In this document: positions 7,363 through 9,711 of the stretch, one piece after another
Layout: the number at the start of each line of letters is the position of its first letter
How positions within the stretch are numbered: the stretch's first letter is position 1
Source: Planctomycetota bacterium
Lineage (GTDB): Bacteria > Planctomycetota > UBA1135 > GCA-002686595
Length of the DNA stretch: 9,711 nt
NCBI GenBank assembly: GCA_027623615.1
Contig: JAQBVH010000075.1
Span: forward strand, 1-9,711
Direction of reading: 5' to 3'
Translations under genes and position numbers: made by a program
Notes under the pieces: generated by a model
Databases searched by the model: none
What the model saw: only the letters and a program-made list of their open reading frames with translations
Told to the model about the DNA's origin: nothing

Positions 7363-8325
7363 ATGACCCTGGCCGTCCCTCCGTTGCCCGAGATCTCCGT
7401 CGTCGTACCGGTGTTCGACGAGGAGGAGAGCCTGCCCGCGCTCCACGCGGAGATCGTCCGCCACGTGGGCGGGATGGGCCGCTCGTGGGAGGTGGTCTAC
7501 GTCGACGATCGTTCCAGGGACCGCTCCTATGCCGTGCTGCTCGGGTTCCTCGAGCAGGGCGACCCCGTGCGCATCGTGCGCTTCCGACGCAACTTCGGCC
7601 AGACGCCGGCCATGGCAGCGGGTTTCGAGCACAGCCGCGGGCGCATCGTGATCACGATGGACGCCGACCTGCAGAACGATCCGGCTGACGTGCCCAAGCT
7701 GATCGCGGAGCTGGAGCTGGGCGCGGACGTGGTGGTCGGCTGGCGCAAGGATCGCCAGGACGGTTTCCTCCTGCGGCGCCTGCCCTCGATCTGTGCCAAC
7801 CGCCTGATCGCCCACGTGACCGGCGCGGACGTGCACGACACGGGCTGCACGCTCAAGGCCTTCCGGCGGGAGCTGGTGGAGAACCTCCCGATCTACGCGG
7901 AGCAGCACCGCTTCCTCCCGATGCTGGCCATGGCGAGCGGCGCGCGCATCCGCGAGGTGGTCGTCAACCATCGTCCGCGCATCTACGGCACGAGCAAGTA
8001 CGGCATCTCCCGCGCCGTGCGCGTGCTGCTCGACCTGCTCGCGGTCAAGATGATCTCTTCCTTCTCCCGGTCTCCCCTGACCTACTTCGCCCTCCTGGCC
8101 GCACCCTTCGCGATGGCCAGCCTGGGGTTCATGGGTACCGTGGTGTTCCACTACGGCGAGGTCTCCTTCAACAACAACTGGGGCCAGGCGGTCCTGTTGA
8201 CCTTCATCCTGCTGTCGATGGCCTGCATCTACTTCCTGATGCTCGGCCTCCTGGCCGAGCTGATCGTCAAGGTCAGTGGCCTGCACGGGCGTCAGTTCGC
8301 GCCCCTGCGGGAGGGCGGACTGTGA
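7363..8325 (+). CDS. GT2-family membrane glycosyltransferase (GtrB/DPM1-like, polyprenyl-phosphate type)
   Basis: This 320-residue protein has the GT-A fold of family 2: strand 1 ISVVVPVFDEEESL (11-24), VYVDDRSRD (45-53) with the nucleotide-binding Asp pair D48-D49, the catalytic DxD at D100-A-D102 followed by LQNDP, HDTGCTLKAF (158-167), QHRFLP (181-186) and RPRIYGTSKYG (204-214). Two C-terminal transmembrane helices (about 238-263 and 275-303) match the GtrB/DPM1-type topology. Members transfer a sugar from a nucleotide donor to a polyprenyl phosphate, or sometimes directly to a glycan; the sugar cannot be read from sequence. All catalytic motifs are intact. The ATG at 7363 is preferred because the domain begins 10 residues later and the longer upstream reading is atypical, though no clear ribosome site is present. 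It begins the rightward operon, and its stop overlaps the next GTG start. Confidence 0.92.
   Translation: MTLAVPPLPEISVVVPVFDEEESLPALHAEIVRHVGGMGRSWEVVYVDDRSRDRSYAVLLGFLEQGDPVRIVRFRRNFGQTPAMAAGFEHSRGRIVITMDADLQNDPADVPKLIAELELGADVVVGWRKDRQDGFLLRRLPSICANRLIAHVTGADVHDTGCTLKAFRRELVENLPIYAEQHRFLPMLAMASGARIREVVVNHRPRIYGTSKYGISRAVRVLLDLLAVKMISSFSRSPLTYFALLAAPFAMASLGFMGTVVFHYGEVSFNNNWGQAVLLTFILLSMACIYFLMLGLLAELIVKVSGLHGRQFAPLREGGL
8309..8315 (+). promoter_or_regulatory. Shine-Dalgarno site of the second glycosyltransferase gene
   Basis: GGGAGGG ends 6 bases before the GTG at 8322 and lies in the last codons of the preceding gene. It supports the GTG start within the GTGA overlap. Confidence 0.6.
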
Positions 8326-9311
8326 GCGACGTGCCGGTCACCGAGCAGGCCCCCGTCACCGAGCAGGCCCCGGTCGACGTCACGATCGTCGTGCCGATTC
8401 AGTCTCCCGAGGCGGAGGTCGAGGAGGTCGTGCGCGCCCTCGGCGGCGCCCTGGAGAAGGAAGGTCGCACCTGGGAGGCGCTGCTCGTCTACGACGGCAT
8501 CAAGGGCGCCCCCTGGGAGGCTGGCCTGAGGCTCCAGGCGGCAACCAACCAGCAGGTGCGCACGATCGCCCTGCACAAGCCCTTCGGGGAATCGGTCTGC
8601 CTGGCGTCGGCCTTCGAACACGCTCGCGGGGAGCTGATCCTGACCTCGCCGCAATACGTGCAGATCGACCCCAGCGCCGTGCGCAGCCTGATGGAGCGGA
8701 TCGACAACGGCGCGGACCTCGCCGCCGGCTGGCGCTACCCGCGGGTCGATGCCGGGTTGAACCAGCTGCAGAGCAGAGCCTTCAACTGGGTCGTGCGCTC
8801 CTTCGCCGGCGCCCAGTTCCACGACCTCAACTGCACCCTGCGCCTGATTCGGCGCGAGGTCCTCGAGCAGTCCACGATCTACGGGAACATGTACCGCTAC
8901 CTCCCCGCCATAGCCCACAACCAGGGCTTCCGCGTGGAGGAGGTGCACGTGCGCCACCTGTCCGAGCGCGGCGGCACCGGCATCTTCAGCCCTGCTGTCT
9001 ACGTGCGCCGCAGCCTCGACCTGCTGGCGTTGATGTTCCTGACCAAGTTCACCCACAAGCCCCTGCGCTTCTTCGGCGCGCTGGGCGGGGCAGCGATGGC
9101 GATCGGCGGCGGCATCGCGGCCTTCGAGGTGGTCAATCGTCTGCTCCAGGAGGGGGAGACCGGGCTTTACCAGCGGCCGCTCTTCCTCCTGGGCGTGCTC
9201 GTGTTCGTGCTCGGCGTGCAGCTGATCGGCTTCGGGCTCGTCGGGGAGATCATCATCTTCACCCAGGCGCGCAACGTGCGTGAGTACCGCATCGAGAGGA
9301 TCCACGAGTGA
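8322..9311 (+). CDS. GT2-like membrane protein lacking catalytic motifs (probable pseudo-glycosyltransferase)
   Basis: This 329-residue protein is a paralogue of its upstream neighbour: WEALLVYDG matches WEVVYVDDR, AFEHARGELILTSP matches GFEHSRGRIVITMD, and HDLNCTLRLIRRE matches HDTGCTLKAFRRE. The Asp pair is now Tyr57-Asp58, the DxD is Pro110-Gln-Tyr112, the QHR motif is MYR (190-192) and the RPRIYGTSKYG loop is replaced by an ERGGTGIFS stretch. Sugar-nucleotide and metal binding are therefore unlikely. Two C-terminal membrane helices remain (about 249-275 and 286-314). The N-terminus carries a PVTEQA hexapeptide twice. The gene is intact and translationally coupled to both neighbours, with a good ribosome site before the GTG start, so it looks maintained. 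It may be a stabilising or regulatory partner of the active enzyme, a glycan-binding subunit, or a transferase using a different mechanism. Family membership is firm; inactivity is an inference from missing residues. Confidence 0.9.
   Translation: MSDVPVTEQAPVTEQAPVDVTIVVPIQSPEAEVEEVVRALGGALEKEGRTWEALLVYDGIKGAPWEAGLRLQAATNQQVRTIALHKPFGESVCLASAFEHARGELILTSPQYVQIDPSAVRSLMERIDNGADLAAGWRYPRVDAGLNQLQSRAFNWVVRSFAGAQFHDLNCTLRLIRREVLEQSTIYGNMYRYLPAIAHNQGFRVEEVHVRHLSERGGTGIFSPAVYVRRSLDLLALMFLTKFTHKPLRFFGALGGAAMAIGGGIAAFEVVNRLLQEGETGLYQRPLFLLGVLVFVLGVQLIGFGLVGEIIIFTQARNVREYRIERIHE
8334..8369 (+). repeat. Tandem 18-bp direct repeat encoding PVTEQA twice
   Basis: Two adjacent 18-base units with a single mismatch encode PVTEQA-PVTEQA at residues 5-16 of the pseudo-glycosyltransferase, ahead of the conserved domain. 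A third PV follows. This looks like a recent in-frame duplication in a flexible N-terminal tail. Confidence 0.75.
9294..9300 (+). promoter_or_regulatory. Shine-Dalgarno site of the FemAB gene
   Basis: GAGAGGA ends 7 bases before the GTG at 9308 and supports that start, which overlaps the previous stop as GTGA. Confidence 0.5.
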
Positions 9312-9711
9312 GCGAGCTCACGGTCAGGCCGGCGACAGCCGCTGACGACGAGGCTCGCGACGCCTTCGTGCGCGCCACGCAGGGCGGGAGCTTCTTCCAC
9401 CTTGGCGGCTGGCGCCGGGCGGTCGAGGGGGTCATGCGTCACCGGCAACGGGACCTGGTCGCCCTGCGCGGTGACGAGGTCGTCGGCGTGTTGCCGCTGA
9501 TCGAGTGCAAGGGGCTCAAGGGTGGCCGCAGCCTGATCTCGGTGCCCTACGCGGTCTACGGTGGTCCGGTCGCCGAGGACGACACGGTCCGTTCCGCGCT
9601 GTTGGTCGAGGCCGAGTCCCTGGCGCGCCGCATCGGCGTTGGCCGACTCGAGCTGCGCTGCCGCGACGACATCGGCCTCGACTGGCCCTCCTCGAACCTG
9701 TACGCCACCTT
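9308..9711 (+). CDS. FemAB/GNAT-fold protein of the exopolysaccharide/PEP-CTERM-associated type, partial at right edge
   Basis: The first 134 residues are visible. They match the start of FemAB-family proteins found in exopolysaccharide and XrtA/PEP-CTERM loci: FFH (29-31) and Trp35, the VVGVLPLIE strand (58-66), SVPYAVYGGP (78-87) with the characteristic YGGP turn, and a helix followed by GRLELR (112-117). The GNAT-like double fold would continue past the window. Classical FemAB proteins transfer amino acids from aminoacyl-tRNA to peptidoglycan precursors; the role of the exopolysaccharide-linked branch is not established, and modification of a glycan or lipid-linked intermediate is only an inference. 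The GTG start overlaps the stop of the pseudo-glycosyltransferase, so it is the third gene of the coupled rightward operon. Confidence 0.85.
   Translation, partial: MSELTVRPATAADDEARDAFVRATQGGSFFHLGGWRRAVEGVMRHRQRDLVALRGDEVVGVLPLIECKGLKGGRSLISVPYAVYGGPVAEDDTVRSALLVEAESLARRIGVGRLELRCRDDIGLDWPSSNLYAT

Noticed and set aside
7231..8286. A 351-codon minus-strand frame opposite the first glycosyltransferase
   Set aside because: It is His/Asp/Gln-rich with no domain and is antisense to a canonical GT2 gene.
8292..9305. A 337-codon minus-strand frame opposite the second glycosyltransferase
   Set aside because: It is antisense to a clear GT2 homologue and shows no motif.

Overview
The window is GC-rich DNA with dense genes and almost no spacer. 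The start codons used are ATG and GTG, and neighbouring genes often overlap by 4 bases. The gene types (a sigma-54 enhancer-binding activator, membrane-linked GT2 glycosyltransferases, a FemAB-type protein, a very long TPR protein) point to a GC-rich Gram-negative-type bacterium such as a planctomycete, myxobacterium or similar. The phylum cannot be fixed from sequence alone.

The layout is two divergent operons that meet at a 141-bp intergenic region (7222-7362). The leftward operon holds three genes. First is a soluble histidine-kinase-like protein (7221-5758) with a receiver-like N-terminus and a badly eroded kinase core. Second is a sigma-54 activator (5651-4164) whose AAA+ and Fis-type HTH domains look intact but whose receiver has lost the phosphoacceptor aspartate (Glu in its place) and the conserved lysine. 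Third is a very large TPR/alpha-solenoid protein anchored by an N-terminal hydrophobic segment (starts at 4167). The TPR gene is interrupted by an apparent +1 frameshift near 1545-1590. The coding signal continues without a stop in another frame to the left edge, so the intact product would exceed about 1,385 residues.

The rightward operon holds a canonical GT2 polyprenyl-phosphate-type glycosyltransferase (7363-8325), a paralogous GT2 in which every recognisable catalytic motif is altered (8322-9311, a probable pseudo-glycosyltransferase), and the start of a FemAB-family gene like those found in exopolysaccharide and PEP-CTERM/exosortase loci (9308 to the right edge). These three overlap as GTGA junctions and are probably co-translated.

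Together this looks like a cell-surface glycan or exopolysaccharide locus with its own divergent regulatory operon. The order kinase-like, sigma-54 regulator, TPR protein resembles the PrsK-PrsR-PrsT set of PEP-CTERM/exosortase systems, and a FemAB neighbour fits that. Here, however, the phosphotransfer residues are degraded in both regulatory proteins and one of the two glycosyltransferases looks catalytically dead. A regulatory module that works without phosphorelay, beside an active/inactive glycosyltransferase pair, is the most unusual content of the window. No tRNA, rRNA, CRISPR array, mobile element or intergenic stretch over 300 bases was seen.
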